Shown here: positions 11,509 to 22,895 of the stretch, in pieces
Layout of the letters: each line of letters opens with the position of its first letter
Position numbering within the stretch: the stretch's first letter is position 1
Source: Entamoeba invadens IP1
Lineage: Eukaryota; Evosea; Mastigamoebida; Endamoebidae
Assembly (NCBI RefSeq): GCF_000330505.1
Contig: NW_004440121.1
Coordinates: forward strand, 140,067-204,066
DNA length: 64,000 nt
Direction of reading: 5' to 3'
Notes under the pieces: model-generated
What the model was told of the DNA's origin: nothing
Seen by the model: the letters and a program-made list of their open reading frames with translations, nothing else
Databases searched by the model: none
Made by a program: the position numbers and the translations under genes

Positions 11509-11640
11509 TAAATAAAAAAATGAAATTACAATAACTCTAAAGAGATGAAGTCATCTCCGTCCACGAGTCCATCGAAAATGACAAATGAAATTTAAAAACC
11601 CTCAACAAATCCTGTCTTGAGTGATTTAGAAAAACGGTGA

Positions 11641-12881
11641 TGGTTTAAAGTGAATTCCATCAAGACAGTTCCATTAAGTAATCCAAAGTGGGAGAAGATA
11701 GAGAAAGAATTAGACACAACCGAAATAGTAGTTGACACATATGCCATGCAAACAGAAGATAATGAATTAATTGTACGTTCTGTTACTGAAACAAGCTTAA
11801 ACTATATATTTGTATCCAACTTATTTCATCAATACAGAAAAGTCTTGGAAATGTTTCCAAATTTTACAAACATATTACAAATAGATGACCACACCTTTAG
11901 TGCTGTTGTTTTTGCACTTGAACCGGATTACTGTCAAAAAATTGTTATAGAGCATTGTTGTGTAACTACTCAAGACGAGTGTTCTTTATGTTTTTTCAAT
12001 TCAGACAAAATGAATAACTCTGATGATGAGATCTTCTACATCACAAAGACATCAAAAGGGTGTGATATAGTTATTGAGGGACACTCAAAGGCTATACCTC
12101 AAGTCAAAGAATACTTCACATACTTTTATTGTATCCACAACAAACTCCTCACCAATATATACAACCATATGTCTGGGGATAAAGAGGCTGAAAATATTTT
12201 GAATATGGAGAAGCAGTTATATGTGTCTATGTATTACATTCCCACCTTCCCTATTTTGTATCAGAAGAACTCAAAGTTCGACGTATACGTGAATTGTGAT
12301 TTCAGTGAAGTTGTAGTAAGAGGTTCCAATAAGATACGAGATAAAGCATCGGTCTTAGTGAATTCCCTTCATAATCGAGTCAATAGTGGAATATTTTTCC
12401 AGGAAGTACAATTATTAAAAAAGGGAAGAAACTACTATATTTTCATGCTCCATTCACATGTTTTAATAATCCAAATAATGAGGTCGACTTTATTATTGGA
12501 ACGACAGTAACAGAAGGAAATGCGTTTTACGGATGTCAGAATGTTACACAAAAGATGTGTGGGTGTACACATCCACATTCTAATGATAAGAACATCTTCT
12601 TTGTTGTCTTATGTGCCGAGAAATTTTCTTTTGTGAATGATGAAATTCAGTCGTACTTTTATTATCACTATTTCACACCAGCTTTCGTCGGGATGGAGGA
12701 GAACAAACGAAATAGATGCATGACCAATTTAATAACTGAAAAACTGATAACAAGATACTCAATATATTATAATGTACCTTTGTATGTACCACCATGTTTT
12801 GATGATACATTGTTGAGTACCCAGACACTCCTTGCACTTTCAGTGAAGCTTCAGAGTACTATTAAATTACATAAAGGCTAA
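11641..12881 (+). pseudogene. unrecognised gene, start missing and one frameshift
   Basis: A long frame with coding-like composition runs from just after a stop at 11638-11640 to 12510 but has no ATG near its beginning (the first codon after TGGTTTAAA is GTG). Around 12430-12443 coding resemblance switches to another frame by about one base and continues to the stop at 12879-12881, so together it would encode roughly 410 residues. I recognise no family. Two segments (CDIVIEGHSKAIPQVKEYF and DVYVNCDFSEVVVRGS) loosely resemble KH-type strands, but this is weak. The mariner element ends only 130 bp upstream and may have removed the first exon or promoter. The frame break could be real decay or a sequencing error in the TATATTTT run. 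Confidence 0.55.
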
Positions 12882-12935
12882 TTAATTAACAAGAAAAGGA
12901 ATACTGTATATTTAAAGTATCAAAAGTGTTATTTA

Positions 12936-14117
12936 GAAGAGTTAAGTGACAAATTACTGTTAATGGTATTTGAGTACCTGTGTTTGGAAGATGTCATTTC
13001 AACGATGTTAACGTGTTCTAGGTTTGTGTGGTCATTACTTTATTATTCAAATAATAAAAAATATTGTTTAACATAAAGATTTCACGCAATATTGAAAACC
13101 TCAAACTCAATATGGTCCAATTTTAATTATATCCACTTTATATCATTAACACATAATTTAACAAATGCCACCCCAAAGAAAATCGACTACAAAAATGTAA
13201 TTACAAAGTATAACAAAACAAAAGCCTGGCAACATTCTCTGCATTACAAACGTGTTGTCGTTTCTCCGTTTTACTCTTCAATTAATTATATAATGTTTAA
13301 AGAGAGTGACTGTATTGTGGTGGGGAGTGAAAGGGGGTATTTCAGTTGTGTTGTGATAAAAGACACTGCCAAAACTGAAAGAGAGTGTTTGCCTCTTCAG
13401 CCAATTGCTGGTATGAAGTGTTCTAAAGACTTCACAAATGATTTATTTGTCTATTTCCGCTCTGGTGAAATGAGGAAGTACACAACACAGTCATTTCAAT
13501 ATGAATCATTCAAGTACAAAAATTATGACAGAGTGGCCTTTTCAAATAATTCAGTGGTGGTAGGGCTCGAAAATAAGACCAACATTGCAATGTACGACTT
13601 AAACGTGTGTTCTGAAGTTCTCACATTTTCGCCACATTCCATTGAAATCACATCATTGAAAATGATTGACAATAACTTAGTCTTAACTTCCTCTTTGGAT
13701 GGGACTTGTGCTGGTTATGACAAGCGAACAAATGACGTCGTGTTTCGCACACAGAACCATTTATGTGGAGTGACTGCTTTTGATCACTTTGATAATTACA
13801 TACTGTCTGGAACAGCAAAAGGATGTGTCCGGATGTGGGACATTCGAGCTGACAACTTTTGTTGTGATCGTCGCATCCACATTGGTCCAATTAACACGAT
13901 AATGTGTTACAATAGAAAATTGGTGACTGGTGGCGTTAACAAGACAGTGAAGTTTTGTCGGTTTGAAAAAGGCTGGTTTGGAAACATGAAGTGTCTTTAT
14001 AACCACAACACACCCATCGATTCTTTAAGTCTTAATGATGATATTCTCTTCTCTGGATCACAAGATGGGACTGTAATATGTACTAAATATGTCGTTCCTT
14101 CAGTTTCATTCAATTGA
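12936..14117 (+). CDS. F-box/WD40 repeat protein, spliced, start unresolved
   Basis: Exon 1 ends at 13021, the intron is 13022-13078 (GTTTGT donor, AAAG end, 57 bp) and exon 2 is 13079-14117. Splicing joins an F-box in phase: ELSDKLLLMVFEYL then CLEDVISTMLTCSRF and HAILKTSNSIW, the normal spacing of the family. Exon 2 carries four or five WD40-like repeats (for example LVLTSSLDGTCAGYDKR, YILSGTAKGCVRMWDIR, LVTGGVNKTVKFCRF). F-box/WD40 proteins select substrates for SCF ubiquitin ligases. The frame is open upstream to a stop at 12879-12881 without an ATG; the first in-frame ATG (12963) would lose the front of the F-box. Either a short first exon is missed or the gene is damaged like its upstream neighbour. 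A TATA-like GTATATTTAAAG lies at 12906-12917. Confidence 0.75.
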
Positions 14118-14276
14118 GTATCATCTGAATGAAACAACCTTGGTAATGAATTAACGACTTTTGTATGTACATAACATATGGATTTTATTCATTTTAATTT
14201 TAAGTTCTAAACCTCAAAGTTGTCTGTCTGTTACTGTTATGTACAACTTGTAAAGTAAAAATACAAATAAGAATAA

Positions 14277-15362
14277 CTAGTTTATTTTTTGTTCTTCTAA
14301 TACTGTTTTATATAACTCAGCTATTTTGAAATAAGCCCTCTGTTGTATCCTTTTGGCTTGTTCTGATTGACCATTTCCACCTTGGTTAAACCACCAATTG
14401 TAAGTTAGAATGTGTTGTCTTGAACAACTTAGTAACACGTCATCGAGCACTTCACGTTGAACGACTTCCAAGTCTTCTTTTACTCCATTTTTACTCACAA
14501 ATGATTGTAGTCGAGCTTTCGTGATTCGAGCAAGTATATTAGCCTCGGCAACAACATAATCACTGTTTTGTCGTGGTAATTCGAAGTCTTCTATCTCTTT
14601 GAACTTCGGGTGTTTCCTCTTGAAAGACTCTCGAACTGATTTTGTTCCATGCACCATCTTTGGATATGGTTTAATTACAACTCCCTCGGCTTGGTTAGTC
14701 CCTTTGACTATAGTTGTATACCCAAGTTGCTTGGGGACAAGGGAATCAAAAGTTAAATTAATGGAGAGAGCCTCATCAACAGTATCACACACTTTTATAA
14801 CAGGAACGTGGCCTATTTTAGACTTTTCAGTAAATTCAATGAATAAATCGAAGTCTAAAGCTTCATGCTTATATATAGAACCTTCTTTAATAATAACATC
14901 CATATCAAAAGGTATAAATTCTATTTTTGGAGAATATAAAATACCAACTTGGACAGGAACATCGGGAGATTCACCTGGTTGACTTCCTGGAAAGTTTTTA
15001 TTACCACCACAAAGCTCACCATAAATCACAAAGGCGACAGCATGTGGATTGTGTTGTTTAATCAAAGTTAATAACATCGGAGCACTTTGAAGAATCTTTG
15101 GAATCACTTCAGAACAACCAAAAAAGGTCATCATCTCCTCTTCAGTTAACAATGAATTTCTTTTAGCAACTCGCCACGACTTTCCTGTGTAATACAAGGA
15201 AAAGTTTGAGCCATGAATTTTTTCCGTAACAACCCATTTAGTCTTATTGGCTTGTCTTGAAAAGTCAACTTCTTTGTATGGAAGTTCATTTTCAGACTCT
15301 TTGACAATGTCATACCTGACAAATATGTCTTCAATGTCGATGATTTCTTCTTCTTTTGCCAT
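14277..15362 (-). CDS. RNA ligase, T4 Rnl2/editing-ligase type
   Basis: 361 aa from ATG to stop, close to the usual length for the Rnl2 group. The nucleotidyl-transferase motifs are visible in order: motif I KIHGSN with the adenylated Lys48, motif III FVIYGELCGG at 111-120, motif IV EGVVIKPY at 226-233 and motif V with KRK at 248-250. The C-terminal part (about 260-361) is mostly helical, as in Rnl2 enzymes. The enzyme forms a lysyl-AMP, transfers AMP to a 5'-phosphate and seals RNA, typically nicks in duplex RNA. There is no obvious mitochondrial or signal sequence, so a cytosolic or nuclear repair role is the simplest inference. It converges on the F-box/WD40 gene. Confidence 0.92.
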   Translation of the reverse strand: MAKEEEIIDIEDIFVRYDIVKESENELPYKEVDFSRQANKTKWVVTEKIHGSNFSLYYTGKSWRVAKRNSLLTEEEMMTFFGCSEVIPKILQSAPMLLTLIKQHNPHAVAFVIYGELCGGNKNFPGSQPGESPDVPVQVGILYSPKIEFIPFDMDVIIKEGSIYKHEALDFDLFIEFTEKSKIGHVPVIKVCDTVDEALSINLTFDSLVPKQLGYTTIVKGTNQAEGVVIKPYPKMVHGTKSVRESFKRKHPKFKEIEDFELPRQNSDYVVAEANILARITKARLQSFVSKNGVKEDLEVVQREVLDDVLLSCSRQHILTYNWWFNQGGNGQSEQAKRIQQRAYFKIAELYKTVLEEQKIN

Positions 15363-16225
15363 TTTAATATTGTTTAAGTATATTAGTTTTTATAGGACTT
15401 TAAAAACAAAGGTTTGAGTCTTGACACTTAATTTCATACGTTTATTTAAGTTAAAAAACTATTTTTATTTTATTGTTCTTTCATTTTATTTTATAACGAT
15501 AAAATTTTTTCGATTATTTTTTTAATAAATAAAAAATATTATATTTTATTAATAAAATTGAACTATATAAACCACTAGAAACATTTAATGATTTTCATAT
15601 AATTAATTATAAAAAACTTGATTATAATAATCATAATTTATTATTATAAATTTAATTAAAAAATTTTAATAAATCAATAAATGGAATATAAAACGATAAT
15701 TAATAATCAATACACAATTATTTCAACTAAATAACTTATACATACAAAATATAAGTTATCAAAAATAAAACAGATAATGTTTAATAATAATGTCGTTAAT
15801 TTCTGGTTATTAAAACAATCTTTATTTAGATGATATATATAATTGAAATATAATATATTAAATAAATATAATTAATATGTATAAAATAATCAGAAATAGA
15901 TTCTGTTAAGTTTGTTATTTGTATTATTTTATTAGAAACTTATTTTATTGTTAATTAAATACTGTTGAATTCCATTATAAAACACAATCATTTTTAATAA
16001 TAATCTCACATTGTTTAAAATCACTTCTTTATAACAAAGCATTTAATAACATTTTTGACATTTCAACTTGTAAAGAAAAAGCTTCACAGAAGTGGTATAT
16101 ATTCGACCTTACCATCCTTCATTTCTTATTTATGCAAAAAAAACAAATTTTAAAAATATAGTAATTTTATTATAAAATATAATTTGTTTCAGAATTGAAG
16201 AATGAAACGGACTAACTGGTAATTC
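15363..16225. other. intergenic between divergent genes
   Basis: Very AT-rich promoter region for the RNA ligase (minus) and the LRR gene (plus). No confident element. Confidence 0.6.
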
Positions 16226-17722
16226 ATGAAATTATTTCGAAAGGATAGTTTAGTTCACACGCACTCTCCGATCCCACAAATTGCTTCTCCGTGTTTTGAA
16301 AAGATCAAAGCGACGACTCCGCACTTAGAGACTGTATATCTTATGAATGTGATACCATATTTCAATTCCCTCTCAGACGTCCAGAAGTTTGTCTTTGTCT
16401 CGCGTCGGTGTTACTCCGCGACGAAACGTCTTAAAATGAATCCGTTTTATTCGAAGAAGGAGCCTTCGACCAAAATACGTATCGAGTCTCTTCGCAAAGA
16501 AGTGAAGTACTTTATGGGCATTGAGACCTTTCTATGTGATCTTGAAATGGTTGAGAAATTGAAGGAGTATCAGATGAACAAGATCTCGTGTTATGCGATC
16601 TACGGGAAGGTGATTTACACCATACCCAATTTACTCGAAATCGCTCCGAAGATCACCGAGTTCTCCTTTTACGTCGATTTAGACCTTCAACTTCCCATCA
16701 AGAAGATGGAACGATTAAAGACACTTCGGATTGACATGAATGGCAATTCAGAGATGATGTTCTTCGACGAGTACATGTCGGGCATATTCGAGTGTTTACA
16801 AGTGTTTCAGTTCTTCCATCAATTAGTGATCGAGTGTAATGGCTCCGAAGTGAAGAAAGTTGTTACTTTGATCCAGAAATACCCTTGGCAGAAGGCGACG
16901 GTGATCATTAAGATATTCGAGTTACACGAGGAGTACATCAGTTACGTCCAATCAGTCAAAGAGAAGTACTTAACCTTCTGTTGTCAGTCAAACGACTTGA
17001 AAGAGTCGTTAGTGCACTTAATTGTCCCGCCACTGTATGACGGGCCAAACAGTTTATCGTTCAACTCGGAGGTGCTCCAGCAGCCTATGTTTCTGAACAT
17101 CTCTGAAAAGTTTTATCTGAAGAAGATGAGCTGTTTTGGGTTCTTATTATTTCCATTACCGAAAATCGATATCAATTTATTTAAGGCAATTTCATTGGAG
17201 GAAATCACTTTCTCGTCGACGGCATTCACAGAAACGGTGTCGATTATCCTCCCAATCTCTTTAAAAACGTTAATACTGAAAAGTTGCTCAAATTTGTTAT
17301 TAGCAAATTTGGATAAGATCTGCGCTAGTTGTCTTGTTGTGGATAGTTGCTCGACGATTCAATCACTGTTCTTACCATCTTCTTTGACGTATTTGGAAAT
17401 CAGATCAACACCTATTAAGACACTTCTCAACTTGGAAACAATCGGATTAGCATCTCTGTCGTTAGTCCGGTGCGAGACACTCGAAACTATTACAGTGCCC
17501 AAGACGTTAACAGCACTCAGTGTTTATTGGTGCGACTCACTGACTAAAATACTCAAAATAGAACAGTCAAAATTGAATAATGCTGATTTCTTTCATTGCA
17601 CACAACTCGGAGAATTAATCTTACCACCGTCCGTACACTCTTTATACTCTACTTTCTGCCCTAAAGACTTCATCACAAACAAAACAAAACTGTCACTACT
17701 CTCAAGCAAAATGTTTTATTAA
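16226..17722 (+). CDS. F-box-like/leucine-rich repeat protein
   Basis: 498 aa, single exon, with clearly lower AT content than its flanks. Residues about 33-70 (HLETVYLMNVIPYFNSLSDV followed by VSRRCYSATKRLKMNPFY) have the shape of the N-terminal F-box-like segment found in many Entamoeba LRR proteins. Irregular hydrophobic repeats fill the rest and are clearest after residue 340, as LPxSLxxLxL units (for example LPISLKTLILKSC, LPSSLTYLEIRS, VPKTLTALSVYWC, LPPSVHSLYST), similar to BspA-type repeats. No signal peptide or membrane anchor. A protein-binding scaffold or SCF adaptor is a reasonable inference; the exact partner is unknown. Confidence 0.75.
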   Translation: MKLFRKDSLVHTHSPIPQIASPCFEKIKATTPHLETVYLMNVIPYFNSLSDVQKFVFVSRRCYSATKRLKMNPFYSKKEPSTKIRIESLRKEVKYFMGIETFLCDLEMVEKLKEYQMNKISCYAIYGKVIYTIPNLLEIAPKITEFSFYVDLDLQLPIKKMERLKTLRIDMNGNSEMMFFDEYMSGIFECLQVFQFFHQLVIECNGSEVKKVVTLIQKYPWQKATVIIKIFELHEEYISYVQSVKEKYLTFCCQSNDLKESLVHLIVPPLYDGPNSLSFNSEVLQQPMFLNISEKFYLKKMSCFGFLLFPLPKIDINLFKAISLEEITFSSTAFTETVSIILPISLKTLILKSCSNLLLANLDKICASCLVVDSCSTIQSLFLPSSLTYLEIRSTPIKTLLNLETIGLASLSLVRCETLETITVPKTLTALSVYWCDSLTKILKIEQSKLNNADFFHCTQLGELILPPSVHSLYSTFCPKDFITNKTKLSLLSSKMFY

Positions 17723-17773
17723 TTGTTCAGTTGGTCCTGTTCTACTTGCTATTGTGCAGTGTTCCATATCCAA

Positions 17774-19370
17774 TTACATCCAATACTCCTTCACCCATTC
17801 TTCAAGAGATGTCAAGTCTATGTTCTTCCCACAGTCTATGATTTTCTCACATTCGGAAATACTATTAATTCGCAACCCATTCGGCATTTTAGGATCTAAC
17901 CGGAAGTATCTCTCCCCCAATAGTTCCTTCCCAATCGTGTTACTCATGTCTCTCTGTTGTGTTATTTAATCTATATTATAATAGATTATTATATTATAAT
18001 AATATAATAATAATAATAATCAAAATCAATCTATATTCAATACTAATAGGTACTATACTTAATAACTCGAGTATTAAAACTCGATTACTTTTAATAAATA
18101 TATTATTAATATACTAAATTAAAAATAGAAAAGAGTAATAGTATATATTATAATTAATTTACTATAAATAATAACAAACTCGAGAATATTGGAATAAATC
18201 CAAGGTTCGTGGGGCCCATTTTAAGAAGCCGGCATTTCCATATTCTTCTTGAGAGATATAAGGAACATTAGGTGCTCCAGTTGATATCGATAAGCACACG
18301 ACGTCTTGTGGACGTACATTCACATTTCCCGTCTTTCCAAACAACATAGGGAATGCACACGTCACCGGATTGTTTTCAAAGAGTGCTCCATCCAAATAGC
18401 CCTCATATGAATCGAAGAAGATAGGAGCTGACGAAGACCTCATACAAGCGTCCACCACTTTAATGTCACCGCACTCTGGTGTAAAGTTATTGAATAAGAC
18501 CGAAGACACACGAGGTTCTTTGGCACAGACGGAGATGAAAAAGACATTTCTTGGGAGTTCATTGAGCGTCTTATTGCCATAGAACATTTCTAAGTATTTT
18601 AATATGTACTTGTTCGTATACAAAGACCCATACGCCCCTCCAAACGTCTTTCTTATGAAGATGTATTTACACACTAACTCAAATAACTGAATCGCTGTGG
18701 GGACATCACACCCCTGCGCTAATTGCGTCGACAAGATGCTCCCCGCGCTCACTCCACAAAACAACACCGTTCGCGCTAAGAAGCCCGGAAATTTCTCTTC
18801 AAGGCGTTGTAAGATATACAGTTGCATCAATGCCTTCACCCCTCCCCCGTCTAATGATATGATGCGGTACTTCCCTTCAAATCGCGAGTTTTTAATGTCT
18901 TGAGTGGACACCATAATTCCTGTCGGGGTATACCGGGAGACTATCTTGTTATATTCCGTATAAAACTCGGCGTCTTGGCGATCTTCTGAAGAGAACCACC
19001 TCACCTTTGGTATATCAAAGAGAGGAGGTCCCATGCACAAGACTTTATATTGTGGAAGTTGTGCAGTTGCCTTTGAGAATGCGAGGAATGAAGTCATTGG
19101 GTTATCTGCAGAAGAGAGGAGGTGTAGTATAGACGAGTCGAAATGGAACAATTGAATGACAGAAGGGATATGTTCTGGGTGATGTTTCACAATCAAGTCA
19201 AGAACGGATTCCTGTGAGTTATTTTTAATAGTAAAGAGCGATGGATTCGTATCAACGACTTGGCCTATAATCGACTGTCTCTCTTCTTCATTGTTTTTCG
19301 AGTTCTTTTGAAAGACCAAATGGAGGTATGAATTTCCGTTCTCGTCCATTTCATTAGACTTCCCTTCCAT
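17774..19370 (-). CDS. patatin-like phospholipase with ankyrin-like N terminus, two exons
   Basis: Predicted exon 1 is 19370-18180 and exon 2 is 17953-17774. The donor GTTTGT starts at 18179, just after codon 397, and the acceptor CAG ends at 17954. The join is in phase and gives 456 aa. The start is the ATG at 19370; the frame opens further upstream but without an ATG. Residues 9-80 hold two ankyrin-like repeats (ENGNSYLHLVF, NNSQESVLDLIVKHH). The patatin domain has the glycine-rich oxyanion loop DGGG at 174-177, nucleophile Ser208 in GVSAG and the dyad aspartate Asp327 in DGA. Exon 2 supplies ELLGERYFRLDPKM and a closing helix, matching the end of iPLA2/patatin domains. It should hydrolyse acyl chains of phospholipids. 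Exon 2 alone is only 57 codons from its ATG and is easily missed. Confidence 0.88.
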
Positions 19371-19519
19371 AGTTGAATTCTTTACAATTACTAGTTTCAC
19401 TTATAATAGTTTCGTATTAATTCGTTATATTAATTTCATACTACTAATTAATTTATTAGTATTGTTAATTAATAATATTAGTTTCTAATTTATTCAATTA
19501 AAAAATTCTATTAAAAATG

Positions 19520-20629
19520 CTATTCAGTCCATTCCAAAAAAATGAGGCGCTTCACGGCGAAGTTCTCTTTGCTTCCTGTGAATATACTGACATCGGTCCC
19601 ATTCTCGTACTCTGTCTTAAAGTCTTGAGAAAGTGTTGAGTTATGTGCGTGAAGGGGTGGTGCCAATTTGAAGCATTGATATACATTATAGAATGACGGG
19701 TCTTTTTCTTTGTCTGAATACAACGAGACGGTCCAGTCTACTCCCGGGGAGTCCGCTTTGATTTTCCATTTAGTCGGCGCTGGCAATCGATTTTGGTTTT
19801 CCAAGGAAAACACGAACATTTGTGTGTCTTTAACAGTCACAAAGGCTTTCTTAGGTTTCTTCGGGAACGTTGCGGCATGGAAAGAGCCGAAGACTGCGTC
19901 GTCGTCTGTGAATATGACCCCCATGATATTCTTTTTCTCAAACATCTTCTTTTGAACAGAAGATCTTTTGAATTTGTTCTTATGTGAGTCGTAGATGAGA
20001 GTGAAGTGATTCAATTTAGTCCAAAATTGTAACGCTTTGAAGTGTTTCTCCATTAAGTCACAAAACATTTGATCCTTTTGTGGCAATTTTAATGTCACGA
20101 TCGGCAAGTTCTTCGCCATCGACATCCGAAACTGATTCTCTGTTGTCTCTCGCTTTGTACTCTTCGTAATGATCTCCTCTTGGTCCGCAAAAGTTAAATT
20201 GCGCGGGCGCGTCGAATTCGACGCAACAGAACTTTGATGCGATTTAGGCTTATATGGATCGTATGTGGTTATGTTGCGTAATTGACTCGTTTTTGTTCGA
20301 GAACGATGCATCGCCTTCTCTTCTTCGTCATCACCAAGTCGCTCTTTTTCTTTGTGTGAAAATTCCTTGGAGTCTACTTTGGAATCAACTTTGGCTTCAA
20401 CTTTTCCTTCTTCGTTTTGAACCGTCCCGGAATCTGCCGGGACCGTTTTTAAGTCTCCCAAATATTTTTGGTCTGTGTTTTCTATATCGTCGGAAATTTC
20501 TTCAATCCGTTCTAACATTGCAAATAAAATCCGGCGGATTTTGAGAACATCAAAATTACTGGGCAAATTGTTGATCTGTCGTTTAATCTCACTCATCAGT
20601 GACACCTTTGATTTCTGAGTCTTCTCCAT
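19520..20629 (-). CDS. TLDc-domain protein
   Basis: 369 aa starting at the ATG at 20629 (the frame continues upstream only to a GTG). The first 60 residues form a helical, Leu-containing segment that may be a coiled coil. Residues 60-170 are charged and low-complexity. From about 190 to the end is a TLDc domain: FWTKLNHFTLIYDSHKNKF, then IMGVIFTDDDAVFGSF, then TQMFVFSLENQNRLPAPTKW and a closing strand with RLIFLEW. This order matches the OXR1/TLDc family better than the gene at 7965. No catalytic activity is established for the family; members bind V-ATPase or protect from oxidative stress in other eukaryotes. It lies 149 bp from the patatin gene, in the same direction. Confidence 0.75.
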   Translation of the reverse strand: MEKTQKSKVSLMSEIKRQINNLPSNFDVLKIRRILFAMLERIEEISDDIENTDQKYLGDLKTVPADSGTVQNEEGKVEAKVDSKVDSKEFSHKEKERLGDDEEEKAMHRSRTKTSQLRNITTYDPYKPKSHQSSVASNSTRPRNLTFADQEEIITKSTKRETTENQFRMSMAKNLPIVTLKLPQKDQMFCDLMEKHFKALQFWTKLNHFTLIYDSHKNKFKRSSVQKKMFEKKNIMGVIFTDDDAVFGSFHAATFPKKPKKAFVTVKDTQMFVFSLENQNRLPAPTKWKIKADSPGVDWTVSLYSDKEKDPSFYNVYQCFKLAPPLHAHNSTLSQDFKTEYENGTDVSIFTGSKENFAVKRLIFLEWTE

Positions 20630-21487
20630 TTTTTCACTCAAACAAAAAAACACTATTTTGGTAAAACAATTAGTATTGGGGCTTTACTATTTTTTATAAT
20701 TTGGTATAGTATGGTATATAGTTCGTTTCAATATGTGTATCTATTCTTATTACGTCGGTCGAGATTTGTTGTATTTTTTTTTGAAAATACCATGTTTTCC
20801 ACGTCTTGTACAAAACGAAGAATTGTAGGGGTTTTTATTAGTTTTTCGGGTAGTGTTGGAAAAGAATTTGACAACAGATATATAAACTATATACATTAAT
20901 AAAAATAATTATAAAATATAATTTTTAAAAACATATGTGACACTGTGGGAATGAAGGAACCAAATTTTTCCTGAGTATTTAGCCTCTTTAATTAGAAATA
21001 TTTCATTATATTTCGTCTTTATTCGGTCGAATTTTTTCTTTTTTAATTTTGGTTTAAAATAAACGAAGATTACAATAAAAAAACACTTTTAAAGTTAATC
21101 AAATCAAAAAAATTAATTATAAATTATAATAAAATTATCAATTAACTATAGTTATTATTTAAAAATTGATTAACTCAAACACAATTAATTATGTTATTTT
21201 ATTAAAACTCCATTTCTTAAATAACGAGTTATTTATCATTTTTTTAATTTAATTAACATTGTAATTAATAATATTTTATTTAAGTTTTTAATTAAACAAA
21301 AAAAAATTAAAAAGTATTAAATGAAACCAATAATAATAAGAAAATAAACTCGTTAAATAATTATTTCGTTATGATAAAGAATTCATTAAAAAAATTACAA
21401 AACGAACAATTTGAGACAAAAAGATCGACGACACAAGCAAAAAGAAACACAACATTTAAAAATTTCAATAAAAATTATTTTTGTGCG
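20630..21487. other. AT-rich intergenic region
   Basis: No gene called. An AATAACGAGTTATT near-palindrome (about 21222) and an AACTCGTTAAAT (about 21346) echo motifs inside the intron at 23334-23585. Confidence 0.5.
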
Positions 21488-22895
21488 TCACTCGACTTTC
21501 TGAGTATTTTTGTTGTGAGTATATTTTTCAAGCAAAGCAATCTCGATAGAAATGATGAGTAAGTCGAAAAATGAGAGAAGTAAATTGAAAGGGAACCAAA
21601 GTAAGTGTTCGACTGTATAGAAAAACGCTGTTCCTGGAATCCAACATATTACATTAGCAACCAGAGTAGTAGTGAATTGGTCGTAAATGAATGTTTTAAG
21701 TGAAAATTGTTTGTAAAAAGTGATTGGGTTCGAATATTTTGAATAGGTCAAATAGAGTGCGTCCAATGGTATTTTGAATACTAAAGAAAAAGAGGCTTGG
21801 TCAATAATAACCAAACTAATCCGACGTAGTGTCACGTCATCAACATTTTTCAAAGCTGTATACATTAATCTAAGCCAAATATGTTCAATAACTCCCTTTG
21901 TATTAATAATTTTATAATTTTATAATTTAATAATTTAGTAATTTAATATTTTAATTTTATACTAAAAAGTATTATATAATATAGCATTTAAAATATTTAC
22001 AATTTATAATAACTTTACTAGTTAATAATTTTAATACAATTAAAATATATTTACTCATAATAATAATTTTATTATAAATTTTAATATTTTATAATAAAAA
22101 GTATTATAAATATACTATATTTAATGTTTATTAATAATAATATTAACAAATATTATAAATTATAATACATGTATATTTACTAGTATTAATAAATAAATTT
22201 ATTATAAAATATACTAATACATAACAAACTCTAAAGGAATAGAATATGATGCCACAGAGAACTCGATAACAGAAGACAAATGGCTTCTGTTTTCGAGCAA
22301 TTGATTTTATAATTTCTGGAATAGCGCCGAGTAATATTCCCGAAAAGAAAAACGCATATAACAGGTTTGCACGTTCGTCGAACTCTCCAATTTTGTTATA
22401 AAATTTTGTTTGAGCGTCTTTTGAGGGGTGGTAAGACCCCGTGATAATAGTTCCAATGATAAGAGTTGAAAGAAATGGTCCCACGCATACTAAGACCGTC
22501 TTCCAAAGTTGCTGTTTTAAATGTGCGAACATCAAATCGTCTGGCGCAGAATCAACGGATTCGACTTCGACAAATGGCTCGACGTCTTCTTCTGAGATTT
22601 CTTCATTGTTGTAGTCTTCTTTGTCAATAGACTTTAACTCCGTCTTTTTAGTCTCACCTTTTAAAGGTTCCTTTGATGTGTCAGACCCACTTTTAGAGTC
22701 TTTGTTCGCCTCATTTTCAATTTCTTTGACTTTGTCAGCGTCTATATCTATATCTTTTGGTTCTTTAGTATCTGATTTCTTCGATTGTTGAGACCCCTCA
22801 TGTCCCAAAGAAGAAAAACTTTGACTTGATTCTTGGGAGTCTGCCTTTGATTTGGTGTTCAACTCAAGCTCGACGTCTTGCGGTGTTTGAGTCAT
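21488..22895 (-). CDS. multi-pass membrane protein, possibly Mpv17/PMP22-like, two exons
   Basis: Predicted exon 1 is 22895-22230 and exon 2 is 21895-21488. The donor is GTTTGT at 22229, phase 0; the best in-phase acceptor ends AAAG at 21896, giving YSFR joined to GVIEHIWLRL and 357 aa. A TAG acceptor a little downstream would break the frame. Residues 1-125 are acidic, Ser/Lys-rich and disordered. They are followed by a membrane segment near 134-153, a second near 178-195 and three or four more in exon 2. The pattern H-x-W-x-x-L, a DQ pair (IIDQASFSLVF) and a closing aromatic/Pro hydrophobic hairpin recall Mpv17/PMP22 proteins of inner organelle membranes, but the signature near the C terminus is not exact. 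The family call is tentative; the membrane nature is not. Confidence 0.65.
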
